Both the position numbers and the translations under genes were made by a program. The notes below the pieces were generated by a model that searched no databases, was not told where the DNA came from, and saw only the letters and a program-made list of their open reading frames with translations. DNA of 64,000 nucleotides from an uncultured Mycoplasmatota bacterium (lineage in GTDB: Bacteria > Bacillota_I > Bacilli_A > RF39 > UBA660), in contig URQZ01000001.1 in assembly GCA_900550255.1 (NCBI GenBank), positions 62,001-126,000 of the forward strand, in the 5' to 3' direction. How positions within the stretch are numbered: position 1 is the first letter of the stretch; each line of letters begins with the position of its first letter. Positions 16,850 to 26,493 of this stretch are shown piece after piece.

Positions 16850-18517
16850 CTAATCATTCTCTTTTTCAAATTCATTATCAAAGGGATTTTTATTATAAAT
16901 AAATACTGTGTAATTATCTGTTTCTACGATTTTATCTGGATTGCCATAATACATTTTATAAAAATCTTTAAATAATTTACCATTTGAATTAAGCGCTAAA
17001 AAGGTCTTTCCAGTATGATATCCTGAATCATACCATCTTTTATCAGAATACCAACGATAAGAACTAACTCTATCATCTGTTATAACACTAACAGTTGTAA
17101 TTTTATAATTTGATAGATAATAAGTCATAAGTCCATCCCAAAAATCTGCATATCCAAAAGTTAAATTATTTTCTTTTAATACATTCACAAGCTCATATCT
17201 TCTATCTAAAGCTTTTTGATCATGTTCAACTACAATAACTGAAGTTTGATATATATTAGCTATAACATAAAATATTAATAAACATTCAAAAATTACTTTT
17301 GTAACTGGTTTTATTGCATAAAATTTAAAAATACAATATATACCTAAAATAATATTTAAAATAATATTAAATATAAAATATTTCAACTCAGAACTATTAT
17401 AAAAGAAACCATCCATAAATAAATATGAATAAATCATTATTATCCACGAAATAGCATTAAAAACAATTAAAAATTGGATTTTATGATTATTTTCTTTAAA
17501 CTTTTTAAATAATGTTATTGGCGTTATCACAATAAAAATAATACTGATAATAAACTTAATTGTATAAGCAATTCCTCTTATAGAAAACAGTGAAAATTGT
17601 TTATATTGTTCTAAAAAATAATCACTTGTCATCATGAATACATTAGGATGATTTTGATTGTCATATCCAAAAAAATTAAATATACATTCAAAAATTGCAT
17701 CTATTCCCTCTTTCATAGATTTCATTCCTAACTTAGTATACTCTGTATCAGAAGCCCTAGCCTCGAAATGAAGATTAATAGTCAATAATTTATAAGTACA
17801 AAAAGCACATACTGCTATTAAAAATACAAATAGCAATTTTTTTATCTTAGTATTTTTCAAAATAAATTCTTTAACGTTTTTAACCTTTAAATTATCAGAT
17901 ATAATAAAGAAACATTCAGTTAGTATAAATGGTAAAACAACAGATGGCAAATATCTTAAACTGCCTATATTAAATAAAAAGGTAAAAACTAGTCCTAATA
18001 TATAATATATTTTTTTAGAATTTTCCTCTTCAAAACTTTTAAAATACATAAATAAGAGTAACATTGAATTAATTACAACTGTAAGATATGCATTAAAAGC
18101 ATAAAAATAATCTAAAATAGAATATGAGACACCGGATATAAAAATAGCAATTAAAATCCAAACATCTTTTTTCTTTAAAAATTTTTTTCCATATTTATAT
18201 AGTATAAAAAAGAAAATAATTGCTGTTATCAAAACACTTATTTGCCTAATTAATATTTGATTACTCATAAAAAATGATAATAAAAACGTTGGTATGCTAA
18301 GTGAGAAAAACCAAAACTCATTTCCATAATACCAATTCTTTAATAAAAATTGTTTATTCATTTTTTGTTCATGAGCAAGCACATCTGTAATAACAGAATC
18401 TGATGTCAGAATACAAGTTGATGTTTTAAATATATATATCAAAGTTAGTGTTAATCCAATAATTGATAAAATAAAACAAATTTTTTTAAAACTAAATTTA
18501 TTATTTTTTTTATTCAT
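16850..18517 (-). CDS. Polytopic membrane protein, GT-C-like
   Basis: The 555-aa protein has about 12 hydrophobic segments and a soluble C-terminal tail of about 110 aa (after residue 440) containing a FGYADFWDGLMTYYLSNYKI stretch. This tail (LKENNLTFGYADFWD, ALNSNGKLFKDFY) resembles the C-terminal domain of lipid-linked-sugar glycosyltransferases and DUF6056-like proteins. The usual catalytic Asp of GT-C enzymes would lie in the first outer loop (TSDSVITDVLAHEQ, near 45), where two Asp do occur. The frame extends to a TTG, but the ATG at 18517 has AAGGTAAGGG before it. It forms a pair with the 813-aa membrane protein. Confidence 0.65.
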   Translation of the reverse strand: MNKKNNKFSFKKICFILSIIGLTLTLIYIFKTSTCILTSDSVITDVLAHEQKMNKQFLLKNWYYGNEFWFFSLSIPTFLLSFFMSNQILIRQISVLITAIIFFFILYKYGKKFLKKKDVWILIAIFISGVSYSILDYFYAFNAYLTVVINSMLLLFMYFKSFEEENSKKIYYILGLVFTFLFNIGSLRYLPSVVLPFILTECFFIISDNLKVKNVKEFILKNTKIKKLLFVFLIAVCAFCTYKLLTINLHFEARASDTEYTKLGMKSMKEGIDAIFECIFNFFGYDNQNHPNVFMMTSDYFLEQYKQFSLFSIRGIAYTIKFIISIIFIVITPITLFKKFKENNHKIQFLIVFNAISWIIMIYSYLFMDGFFYNSSELKYFIFNIILNIILGIYCIFKFYAIKPVTKVIFECLLIFYVIANIYQTSVIVVEHDQKALDRRYELVNVLKENNLTFGYADFWDGLMTYYLSNYKITTVSVITDDRVSSYRWYSDKRWYDSGYHTGKTFLALNSNGKLFKDFYKMYYGNPDKIVETDNYTVFIYNKNPFDNEFEKEND

Positions 18518-18586
18518 AAAACCCTTACCTTTCCTTATCAATTATATTTAATTTGTCTTTTTTTGTCAATTAAAAAAAGGCTAAAA

Positions 18587-21028
18587 CTAGTCCTTTTCAT
18601 TATTATTATAAACAAATATTAATAAAAATAAACAACTAATCAAGAAGATATTCCATACATAACGATACTCATAATGATGCATAAATAATAGTAACGTTAA
18701 TGTATTAATGATTACAGGAACTAAACAAATTATTAATTCTTTCTTTTTAATCAATATACTATATATAATTAATATAATTAAAATATCTATATATATTCCA
18801 ACTCTAAAAAATAAACTATTTAATATTTCATTATTTGCAATAAAAACTAACAAATTATCAACAGATTTTTGAGCACTATTTTCATTTGCATTTACATACA
18901 TTTTTAAGTTGTTTTTTTTCGCATTTATATCAAATGATTTAGCATAATTTGTTTCAAATTCATCATGAAATATTTGATACTTATAAGTCATAATTTCATC
19001 TTTTTCACTAACATTCCAAATAATATCTGTTCCATATAATCTATCTTTAATTAAAAAACTAGGTGTTTTAACAAATTGTTTCATATATAATTTAACTAAT
19101 TTTTTCTTATTAAGTTTAACATTTCTAATATCATAATCTGTATAGTGCAACATCAAATCAATATTATATTTATCATAACTATATTTCCAAACCTTTTTTG
19201 GCATCTTAGAAATCAGATATCTATAAGCCTCATTATCTATATTTAAATTATCAGTATACATCAAATAATTAAAACCATGTAATATTGTCGCAACATCAAA
19301 ATTAGCTGGGGCATCTTCTACTTTTAATAATTTATACAATGGTTTATTTATAATATAAACAGAAATTATTGGTACAAGAAGAATTATTAACAAAATTTTT
19401 TTCTTCTTTTTTAAAGCATAAATTAATAACATAATTATAGTACAAATCATAGCCAAAATTCCATTATGCCTAAATACGCCGACACAAATTAGACAAATAA
19501 CAAGAAATAAATAATTAAATTTATTTTTATTAAAATATTCAAAATCTTTGATGATTAAATATATAAGGAATGTTAAATACAATATAGCTAAGCTAAAATC
19601 AACATCTTTCCACATTGTAACTAAGAAAATACCTGTTACTGGTAAAATAGTAATTAAAATAGCCGTTATATATATTTTAGTCAAAGACATATTTTTTTTA
19701 TAAAAATAAAATAATATGTTAGTTAATATACATGCATAAATAATGATTCTAAAAGTAATAAAATACTTAACATCACCAAAAAGTAAATAAAACATTTTAA
19801 TTAGAAGTGTATGCATATAAGGATGCCAATTTGATAATGTATTGCTACTTATATCACTAAGTTGCATATAACCATCTGGTGGTAAAATATAAGGATTAAA
19901 TATTAATTGATAAATTATACCAATTATAACAACAATTGCAAAAACAATTAATCGATGTATCCAAATTCTTTTTTTATCTAATTCTTTATTTTTATTTTTA
20001 ACTTTAATTTTTTTAATAAAGTTAAACACAAAAGGAAATAAAAGATAAATCCAAATACTAAATATAATATAAACTAGAAAAGTTTTTATATTAAAATTTT
20101 CACTAATAAGATTACTTCCAAAGAAAGAAAAGCTTATATATATACTTCCTAAACCTACCAATATTTTTTGACCTATATTTTTATATTCCCAATCTTGATC
20201 ATACTTGAGAATAAAAATTGCATAAATGATCATTAATACAAATTTTGTAATTAAATCTATATTAATAAAAGCATTAAATTCAATTAACATCAAAAATAAG
20301 AATAATAGAATTCCCTTTTTATTATCTAAAACTCTAACCAAAAGATTAAAATAAACAAAAAATGATATTCCTAAAATAGCAATTGTTTTAAACAAACTTA
20401 CATCTTCATTAACATTTGTATAATTATATTTATAATCAGGATTATAAATTTTTACAGCTTTGTCATTTAATAAATAATCAAAAGCTTTTATTTTTATTTT
20501 TTTATTATTTATTAAAACATTATAGTCAATTGTATTTCTTTGTAACTCAATTTTTATTTGTTTTTTCTTTTTTATATTTATCTTATATTTTTGATTTGGT
20601 TTTAAAGTAGCTTTATATTTATCATTAGTTTTATTATATCTTTGATATGATGTATTCTTATTACTAGTATTTATTCTATCATATTCACTATAATAAGCTT
20701 TTTTTATTTTTTGTTTAGCATTATCTGTATAAATGGCATCAATCGTTACCATTCCATCAGATATATTTTTTATTTCTATACTATTATTTTTATAAGAATA
20801 AGCCATTTGTCCAAAAGTTAAAATAGAACATACGAGTGCAATTAAAATTGATAATATAACTTTCTTTTTATTTTTTAGACTAAATTCATAATGATAAAGA
20901 ATTAGACCATATATACCTAAAACAATAATATTTCCACCAATTATTGCGAGTATATTACTATAATTATTTGTTGTATATATTAATGAAAATACTATTAAAA
21001 ACAAATAACTTATTATTTTAAATATCAT
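18587..21028 (-). CDS. Large polytopic membrane protein, DUF6020-like
   Basis: The 813-aa protein has an N-terminal membrane bundle, an extracytoplasmic beta-rich insert (about 80-200), then roughly ten more membrane helices. The stretch TMWKDVDFSLAILYLTFL followed by FRHNGILAMI is typical of DUF6020 proteins, which are thought to be glycosyltransferase-like envelope enzymes. The C-terminal outer region before the last helices carries FVKTPSFLIKDRLYGTD. It lies immediately upstream of the 555-aa GT-C-like gene with 70 bp between, so both may build the same surface glycan. Substrate unknown. Confidence 0.7.
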   Translation of the reverse strand: MIFKIISYLFLIVFSLIYTTNNYSNILAIIGGNIIVLGIYGLILYHYEFSLKNKKKVILSILIALVCSILTFGQMAYSYKNNSIEIKNISDGMVTIDAIYTDNAKQKIKKAYYSEYDRINTSNKNTSYQRYNKTNDKYKATLKPNQKYKINIKKKKQIKIELQRNTIDYNVLINNKKIKIKAFDYLLNDKAVKIYNPDYKYNYTNVNEDVSLFKTIAILGISFFVYFNLLVRVLDNKKGILLFLFLMLIEFNAFINIDLITKFVLMIIYAIFILKYDQDWEYKNIGQKILVGLGSIYISFSFFGSNLISENFNIKTFLVYIIFSIWIYLLFPFVFNFIKKIKVKNKNKELDKKRIWIHRLIVFAIVVIIGIIYQLIFNPYILPPDGYMQLSDISSNTLSNWHPYMHTLLIKMFYLLFGDVKYFITFRIIIYACILTNILFYFYKKNMSLTKIYITAILITILPVTGIFLVTMWKDVDFSLAILYLTFLIYLIIKDFEYFNKNKFNYLFLVICLICVGVFRHNGILAMICTIIMLLIYALKKKKKILLIILLVPIISVYIINKPLYKLLKVEDAPANFDVATILHGFNYLMYTDNLNIDNEAYRYLISKMPKKVWKYSYDKYNIDLMLHYTDYDIRNVKLNKKKLVKLYMKQFVKTPSFLIKDRLYGTDIIWNVSEKDEIMTYKYQIFHDEFETNYAKSFDINAKKNNLKMYVNANENSAQKSVDNLLVFIANNEILNSLFFRVGIYIDILIILIIYSILIKKKELIICLVPVIINTLTLLLFMHHYEYRYVWNIFLISCLFLLIFVYNNNEKD

Positions 21029-21123
21029 AATATCACCTATCTTATATTGATAATTATACCATTATAAAATAAAAATAAAAACAATTTTTGTTGAAATTAC
21101 TTTTATTTAAGACCAATTACATA

Positions 21124-21153
21124 TAAAAATCCTACTTAAATATAAGTAGGATT
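21124..21153 (-). terminator. Terminator downstream of tRNA-Glu
   Basis: AATCCTACTTA and TAAGTAGGATT form an 11-bp stem followed by five T on the minus strand. It closes the gltX/tRNA-Glu unit. Confidence 0.85.
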
Positions 21154-21164
21154 ATTAATCTATA

Positions 21165-21241
21165 TGGTGATCCGTACGGGATTTGAACCCGTGAATGCTG
21201 CCTTGAGAGGGCAGTGTGTTGAACCACTTCACCAACGGACC
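21165..21241 (-). tRNA. tRNA-Glu (anticodon CTC)
   Basis: The 77-nt cloverleaf has an encoded CCA. The acceptor is GGTCCGT/ACGGATC, the anticodon stem CTGCC/GGCAG holds loop CTCTCAA, and the T arm is ACGGG-TTCGAAT-CCCGT. The anticodon CTC reads GAG only. A C34 glutamate tRNA is unusual in so AT-rich a genome. It lies directly downstream of the gene for its synthetase. Confidence 0.95.
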
Positions 21242-21297
21242 AGAAAATGCTAATTAAAGCATTTTAATATTATCATATTTTCAAGTTTTTTACAATA

Positions 21298-22938
21298 TTA
21301 ATAAAATTTTTCAAAGCGTTTTATAACACGATCTCTTCCAAATAATTTTAGTATTTCATATAAATCCGGAGTTTGACTTTTGCTTGTTAAAGCTACTCTT
21401 ATAACGGTTGCAATATCAGCTACATTTCCTTTAAAATCATCAGGATTTTTCTTATATTCTTTCATATTAGATGCATAACCTAATTCATCAGCTAAAAGTT
21501 TTACTTGATTAAACCATTCATCCTTATCTTCTGTATAATATTTATCCATATAAGTTTTTAATATTTTACTTATTTCTGAAGGATCAGTAACCTTTCCCCA
21601 TTCATAAACATCTGGATTAAATAATTCATCGTACATATACCAAATCAAGGATTCAATATCGCTATATTTTGCTATATCTTTTCTTGGGTTTTTTTGTTCT
21701 CTTTCAATATTTAAAATACCTTTATAATATTCAACATCTTTATCAATAATATCTTTTAATGATTGTGAATATTTTGATGCCCATTCATATGATTCTTTAT
21801 AGACTTCTTCTTTTGTCATTTTAGAAATCATATTTTTAGAAATATCATCTAACTTCATTAAATCATATAAAGCTCCTGATGAAGACATTTTATCTGGATT
21901 ATAAATAAAATCGGTATATTTTTTATCTGGATTAGCTGTATGCCATTCTTCATAATTAGAATTGATAATGGTCATTAATGATTCTATTACTGCAAGTTTT
22001 GGATACCCTTCTTGATCATAATAGCTCATTGATGCTTCTGGATCTTTACGCTTACTAATTTTTCTAACATTATTTCCATCTTTTTTAATTAATAATGGTG
22101 TATGAATATAAGTTGGGGCTTTGAAACCAAAAGCTTCAAACATTTCAATATGTTTAGTAACACTTGGTAACCATTCTTCCCCTCTTACGACATGGGTTGT
22201 TCTCATTAAATGATCATCAACAACGTGAGCAAAATGATAAGTTGGTAACATGTTATCTGACTTCATGATAACATCATCTATATCATTTTCACTTAAACTA
22301 AGTTTTCCTTTTCCTAAGTCTACAAAAGGAATTTTATTATCAAAGTTTCCTTTAGAACGGAATCTTATTACATAAGGTTCACCATTTTTAATTCTTTCAA
22401 TTTGTTCTTCAACACTTAGTTTTTTACATTTTGCATAAACTCCATAATAACCTGTTCTTTTTTTTCTTTCTTCTTGTCTTTTGCGCATACTATCTAGTTC
22501 TTCTTTTTTACAAAAACAAGGATATGCACGTCCTATTTCTATTAAACGTTTAATAAAAGCGTGATAAATTTCTTTTCTTTCACTTTGAACATATGGCCCA
22601 TAATTTCCAACTATTTCATTTTCATACTCATACTCATCTGGAAGTATTTCATATTCTTTTAGAGTTTTCATTATTAATTTTGTTGCATCATTAACTTCTC
22701 TAGTTGAATCAGTGTCTTCATTTCTAAGGTAGAAAATTCCATCAGAATTTTTAGCTAACATAAAATCTATTAATGCTTGATAAACTCCACCTATATGCAT
22801 GTATCCAGTTGGGCTTGGTGCGAATCTCGTAACTTTTTGATTGCTATTTAAATTTCTTTCAGGATACATTTTTTCATAATCTTCTACTGTCTTATCTATA
22901 TTAGGAAAAATTAAATTTGCTAAATCTTTATTATTCAT
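21298..22938 (-). CDS. gltX: Glutamyl-tRNA synthetase
   Basis: This class I synthetase charges tRNA-Glu, and often also tRNA-Gln in Firmicutes before GatCAB amidation. The 546-aa protein shows FAPSPTGYMHIGG (HIGH motif, near 41) and KISKRKDPEASM (KMSKS motif, near 298). A CFCKKEELDSMRKRQEERKK stretch of the connecting region is also present. It is longer than the common 480-500 aa form, with an N-terminal extension of about 35 aa. The ATG at 22938 follows GGAGAGTGAAATA; an earlier in-frame ATG has no site. It is bracketed by tRNA-Glu(CTC) and tRNA-Gln(CTG), its likely substrates. Confidence 0.97.
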   Translation of the reverse strand: MNNKDLANLIFPNIDKTVEDYEKMYPERNLNSNQKVTRFAPSPTGYMHIGGVYQALIDFMLAKNSDGIFYLRNEDTDSTREVNDATKLIMKTLKEYEILPDEYEYENEIVGNYGPYVQSERKEIYHAFIKRLIEIGRAYPCFCKKEELDSMRKRQEERKKRTGYYGVYAKCKKLSVEEQIERIKNGEPYVIRFRSKGNFDNKIPFVDLGKGKLSLSENDIDDVIMKSDNMLPTYHFAHVVDDHLMRTTHVVRGEEWLPSVTKHIEMFEAFGFKAPTYIHTPLLIKKDGNNVRKISKRKDPEASMSYYDQEGYPKLAVIESLMTIINSNYEEWHTANPDKKYTDFIYNPDKMSSSGALYDLMKLDDISKNMISKMTKEEVYKESYEWASKYSQSLKDIIDKDVEYYKGILNIEREQKNPRKDIAKYSDIESLIWYMYDELFNPDVYEWGKVTDPSEISKILKTYMDKYYTEDKDEWFNQVKLLADELGYASNMKEYKKNPDDFKGNVADIATVIRVALTSKSQTPDLYEILKLFGRDRVIKRFEKFY

Positions 22939-22960
22939 TATTTCACTCTCCAATAATTAA

Positions 22961-23036
22961 TGGCTGCCCCAGTTCGATTCGAACGAACGCAATGTCAGAT
23001 TCAGAGTCTGATGCCTTACCGCTTGGCTATGGGGCA
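22961..23036 (-). tRNA. tRNA-Gln (anticodon CTG)
   Basis: The 76-nt cloverleaf with CCA has acceptor TGCCCCA/TGGGGCA, anticodon stem TCAGA/TCTGA with loop CTCTGAA, and T arm GTTCG-TTCGAAT-CGAAC. It reads CAG. The gene lies 22 bp upstream of the gltX start, so tRNA and synthetase are probably made from one transcript. Confidence 0.95.
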
Positions 23037-23084
23037 AGATCTATTTAATTATATCACTTTTCTAATCAATTTTAAATAAATTAA

Positions 23085-23110
23085 TAAAAAAAAACAGTTT
23101 TAACTGTTTT
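23085..23110 (-). terminator. Rho-independent terminator
   Basis: AAAACAGTT and AACTGTTTT form the stem, followed by a long T run on the minus strand. It ends the zinc-ribbon gene pair. Confidence 0.8.
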
Positions 23111-23805
23111 TAGTTCATCAATTTTGGTAAAACAAATATTACTATAATATCTGTAATTACTAAAGCTGATGTTAAAATATAAGCAAGTTTATTTTCATCA
23201 ATTTTAAATGTAAATTTCATACCTTGATATAAATAGAACATATAAAGTAATGATGAAATCATAAATATTACAATAGCTATTTTAAATGAAACTAACATAA
23301 TAAGTGTTGTTAAGATAATTCCAACAATATTAACTACTGAACTACTTGCTAATAGAGTTATTATTTTTTTAAAAGTTGTTTCTCCTTTTAAAATAGAAGA
23401 ACCTACTAAATATAACATTCCTGCAAGTATAAAATAAACTACAATACTTGCAAATAAAGTTATAAAGAAAATTTTTACATATGGTATCTCAACACTTGAT
23501 AGTGCTAATCCCATCATTCCCCCACCAAGAAGTCCTACTTGACCATAAAGTTGTTTAATTAAAACAAGTGTCATTGCTGATGTTGAAAGGGCTGCAATTA
23601 ATAGAATTATTAATGCTAAAACAAAATTACTATCAGCAATAAATGATTTTAAAGTATCAATTGGTTTAACAAACATTCCTTTTAAAACATTTAACAATGA
23701 TGTCATATAAGAATTAAAATCTTTAGTACTAATTTCCACTTTTTTACAATTGCATACTTCTCCATCTTTTAATTTTTTACCACAATTTGTACAAAATTTT
23801 GCCAT
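23110..23805 (-). CDS. Zinc-ribbon membrane protein, Yip1-like
   Basis: The 231-aa protein starts with a small zinc ribbon (FCTNCGKKLKDGEVCNC) and continues with a loop and five to six membrane helices whose hydrophobic, Gly/Ser-rich pattern fits the Yip1/DUF1282 group. Such proteins are frequent in Bacilli and Clostridia without a settled role. It lies 11 bp behind a second zinc-ribbon membrane protein, and the two very likely work together at the membrane. Confidence 0.75.
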   Translation of the reverse strand: MAKFCTNCGKKLKDGEVCNCKKVEISTKDFNSYMTSLLNVLKGMFVKPIDTLKSFIADSNFVLALIILLIAALSTSAMTLVLIKQLYGQVGLLGGGMMGLALSSVEIPYVKIFFITLFASIVVYFILAGMLYLVGSSILKGETTFKKIITLLASSSVVNIVGIILTTLIMLVSFKIAIVIFMISSLLYMFYLYQGMKFTFKIDENKLAYILTSALVITDIIVIFVLPKLMN

Positions 23806-23816
23806 TTTATCTCCTC

Positions 23817-25031
23817 CTAATTATATCTTGAAAAATAAGTTGTTAGTGTTGTTGTATCAATCATTTTATAATCACCATCAACACAATCAAAACTAATTGT
23901 TAAATAATCATAATCACTACTTTTATTTGTTTTTTCTTCATCATTATAATCTTTGTATTTAATTTCATATTTATATTTGATCTTTGTTCTAACTTTTATT
24001 TCATTATCATCAAAACTAAAATTAACTATTTCAGCATTTGTAAAATCAATTGATGTTAAAGTTGATGAAGAATTAGATAGATTAGATACTAAAGTATTAT
24101 AATCTTCTTCAATTTCTTTTAAATCAGCTTTTTTATAACCAAATTTATTTTTTATTTCATCAAATGATTTTTTATTTATAGCTGCATCATACATTGTTTT
24201 TAAATTTTCTTTTATTGTTTTTTCAATTTTCTTTGATGTCTTTTTAGGAATATTACTGCTATTTATTTTTACATCATATTCACTGTAATATTTATTAATA
24301 TTTAATTTATCTTCTACAACAAAACCAACTGGTAATTTAGCCTTAACTGTATATTCTCCTGTTAACATTTTTGGAAGTTCATAAACTTCTTCATCTTCGT
24401 CTGATTCTTTTTTATCTAAATATTTTTTATCAAGTTTAATTCCTTCAATTGTAAGTTTTGTTCCTTTAGCAACCACTATTTTAACAGGTCTTTCAGTTAC
24501 GAAATCTTCAGATGAAATTATCCAATTGCTGAAAAATAATAATTTATTTTTTTTATTTTTCTTTAAAGTAATTTCAGTTGTTTTTGGAAGACTTTTATCT
24601 TTTTCAGTATAAGAAATTGTAACATCCATTTTAAGACCATCTTCTGATTTATTTACTTTTGTAACTTTATAGTTTAATACCTCTGAAGAGTTTTCTTTTA
24701 GTTTTTCTTTAAAAACTTTACTAAACATTTTCTTTGAAGTAAATTTGCCATCTTCAATATTTAAATAATTATATATTTTATCAGTATCACCATCAACGGT
24801 TGCTTCAAAAAATTTCTTAGCAATATTTTCTGGTTTAAACATATTACTTAATATAATGAAAGCAATTATAATAACAGCTATAACACCACTTGCAATTTTT
24901 AAAACTGTTTTATTTTGTTTAGACATATTACTAAACATAGGATTTTTCTTCTTATTTTCTAATTTTGCCCCACAATTTTCGCAAAAGTTAGATCCAGTTT
25001 CATTTTTTGTTCCACATTCTCCACAAAACAT
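23817..25031 (-). CDS. Zinc-ribbon, single-pass protein, TcaA-like layout
   Basis: The 404-aa protein opens with an intracellular double-CxxC zinc ribbon (FCGECGTKNETGSNFCENCG), then a Lys-rich linker and one membrane helix (about 45-62). Outside lies an NTF2-like first domain (AKKFFEATVDGDTDKIYNYL), a middle beta domain around 165-265, and a second NTF2-like domain at the C-terminus (about 275-404, ending DCVDGDYKMIDTTTL). This order is that of TcaA/YvbJ-type proteins, which in staphylococci affect glycopeptide response. Here the role is inferred only by layout. RBS AAGGAGGTAAGAT-like. Confidence 0.75.
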   Translation of the reverse strand: MFCGECGTKNETGSNFCENCGAKLENKKKNPMFSNMSKQNKTVLKIASGVIAVIIIAFIILSNMFKPENIAKKFFEATVDGDTDKIYNYLNIEDGKFTSKKMFSKVFKEKLKENSSEVLNYKVTKVNKSEDGLKMDVTISYTEKDKSLPKTTEITLKKNKKNKLLFFSNWIISSEDFVTERPVKIVVAKGTKLTIEGIKLDKKYLDKKESDEDEEVYELPKMLTGEYTVKAKLPVGFVVEDKLNINKYYSEYDVKINSSNIPKKTSKKIEKTIKENLKTMYDAAINKKSFDEIKNKFGYKKADLKEIEEDYNTLVSNLSNSSSTLTSIDFTNAEIVNFSFDDNEIKVRTKIKYKYEIKYKDYNDEEKTNKSSDYDYLTISFDCVDGDYKMIDTTTLTTYFSRYN

Positions 25032-25131
25032 TATCTTACCTCCTTATGAAGATAATACTATTAATTGAAAATATTGTCAATTATTGTCACATTTATTATA
25101 TTTAAATATATGTTTAAAATTGTTTATTATT

Positions 25132-25154
25132 AAAAAAACTACGGAACGTAGTTT
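25132..25154 (-). terminator. Terminator of the thyX-like gene
   Basis: AAACTACG and CGTAGTTT form the stem around a 3-nt loop, followed by seven T. It starts right after the stop codon. Confidence 0.85.
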
Positions 25155-26357
25155 CTAAATTTTTCTTATTAAAGTTTTACCTTCTTTAATTTTACAATCT
25201 TCAGCACAGCAAAAATCTGGAAATGTACATCTTGCTCCATGAGAATACTTTTCAATATCTAAAGCCAATGGGTTATTTGATTTTTCTAATTCTTTTTTAT
25301 ATTTAATTAAATTTTCTTTTGTCTGTAACATTATTTCAAGTTGAGCCTCAGAGCATAATCTTTCCTTACATTTTAAAACAAAATCTTCATATTTACCCAT
25401 TTCACTAACTTTAACTATTTCTCCTTGTGGATTAACATCTTTAACGTATTCCATGTCATTCAACCATTCATTAACCAATGTTTGATCATCCAAAATAATT
25501 GGTGGTACAAAGTATTCTTTTTTATCTAACATTTCTATTTGATAATCAATTGTTCTATGTCTTTGTGCTTGAGCAACTTGAGCAAACGATCCTTTATATA
25601 AAGTTGAATAAACATTTCCATAATATTCTTCAACTTTATCTAAATCTTTACCAAATAGTGATAAGCTTCTTCCTTTTTCATTTTTTAATAATCCTTCTTC
25701 AAGAACATTTAATTTATCTAGTTCTTCTATTAATTGTTGCATTGAACTAGCTAGTTTTGTTTCAAATAAATTATTTTGATTAATATTTTTAATATAATCG
25801 TTCATCCAAGATACGAGATAATTAATTTGTCTTAAAGTTGTTGAATAAATCATTTGTGTTGGCATAAATACAGTAACCAAATATCTAGCATTTTCTTGGG
25901 CTAATTTTTGAATTTTAGAATCATTATAAACATTTCCATATTCTGCTTTTATTTTAGCTACGAATATTTCAATCCATTTTTGATACAATTTTTCTTCCCT
26001 CTCTGTTATGATTGAGCCATCTTGTCTTACAATAGATGTATATCTTGCTGATTTTTCACTTGTTGTATATTGTTTTTCATTATTAAGCACCATGGCCAAA
26101 ATTTTTGGAATATTTTGCATGTTAAAATTAATTAAAATATGATCATAAACACTATGATGACCACTATTAAGTGTTCTATTAACTCTACGCATTGTTTTTT
26201 CTTCTAGTTCATTTTCAAGATGTGAAAATCCCTCTTTATCATAACAAACTCCAGCTATTTTTCCTGATAATTTAATAGCCTCTTTTTTGTTAAAAGTTCC
26301 ATTTTCTTTTAAAAATTGATTAGGTAAAATACCAACCTTAATTTTCATTTTTTCCAT
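25155..26357 (-). CDS. Long, divergent ThyX-like flavin-dependent thymidylate synthase
   Basis: The 400-aa protein is nearly twice the usual ThyX length. The N-terminal half has GHHSVYDH (near 66), the counterpart of GHxSPxEH, and SEKSARY (near 100), the counterpart of NExSxRY. The RHR that normally precedes the latter is replaced by NNEKQY. An RHRTIDYQIE motif occurs instead near residue 266 after a second similar block. The C-terminal end has four Cys (CTFPDFCCAEDC). ThyX makes dTMP from dUMP with FAD and methylene-THF. Whether this version does so is uncertain, because the FAD/dUMP-binding motif is split. Start chosen at AGGAGG plus 5 nt. Confidence 0.8.
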   Translation of the reverse strand: MEKMKIKVGILPNQFLKENGTFNKKEAIKLSGKIAGVCYDKEGFSHLENELEEKTMRRVNRTLNSGHHSVYDHILINFNMQNIPKILAMVLNNEKQYTTSEKSARYTSIVRQDGSIITEREEKLYQKWIEIFVAKIKAEYGNVYNDSKIQKLAQENARYLVTVFMPTQMIYSTTLRQINYLVSWMNDYIKNINQNNLFETKLASSMQQLIEELDKLNVLEEGLLKNEKGRSLSLFGKDLDKVEEYYGNVYSTLYKGSFAQVAQAQRHRTIDYQIEMLDKKEYFVPPIILDDQTLVNEWLNDMEYVKDVNPQGEIVKVSEMGKYEDFVLKCKERLCSEAQLEIMLQTKENLIKYKKELEKSNNPLALDIEKYSHGARCTFPDFCCAEDCKIKEGKTLIRKI

Positions 26358-26460
26358 TTCTACCTCCTATATTGATATTTTCCTTTTTATTCTTTTTCCA
26401 TATTTTAATTATATCAATTATTGTAATTAATATAAATATTTTTATTAGAATTTAATCATA

Positions 26461-26493
26461 TTAAAAGAAAATTTTTTTACTTTCTTTCTTTTA
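26461..26493 (-). terminator. Possible terminator
   Basis: AAAAGAAA and TTTTCTTTT can pair around an A-rich loop downstream of the 193-aa gene. The stem is A/T only, so this is a weak call. Confidence 0.4.

Noticed and set aside
22938..23110. T-box or other leader upstream of gltX
   Set aside because: The space is taken by tRNA-Gln; no specifier stem or antiterminator with the T-box sequence is seen.
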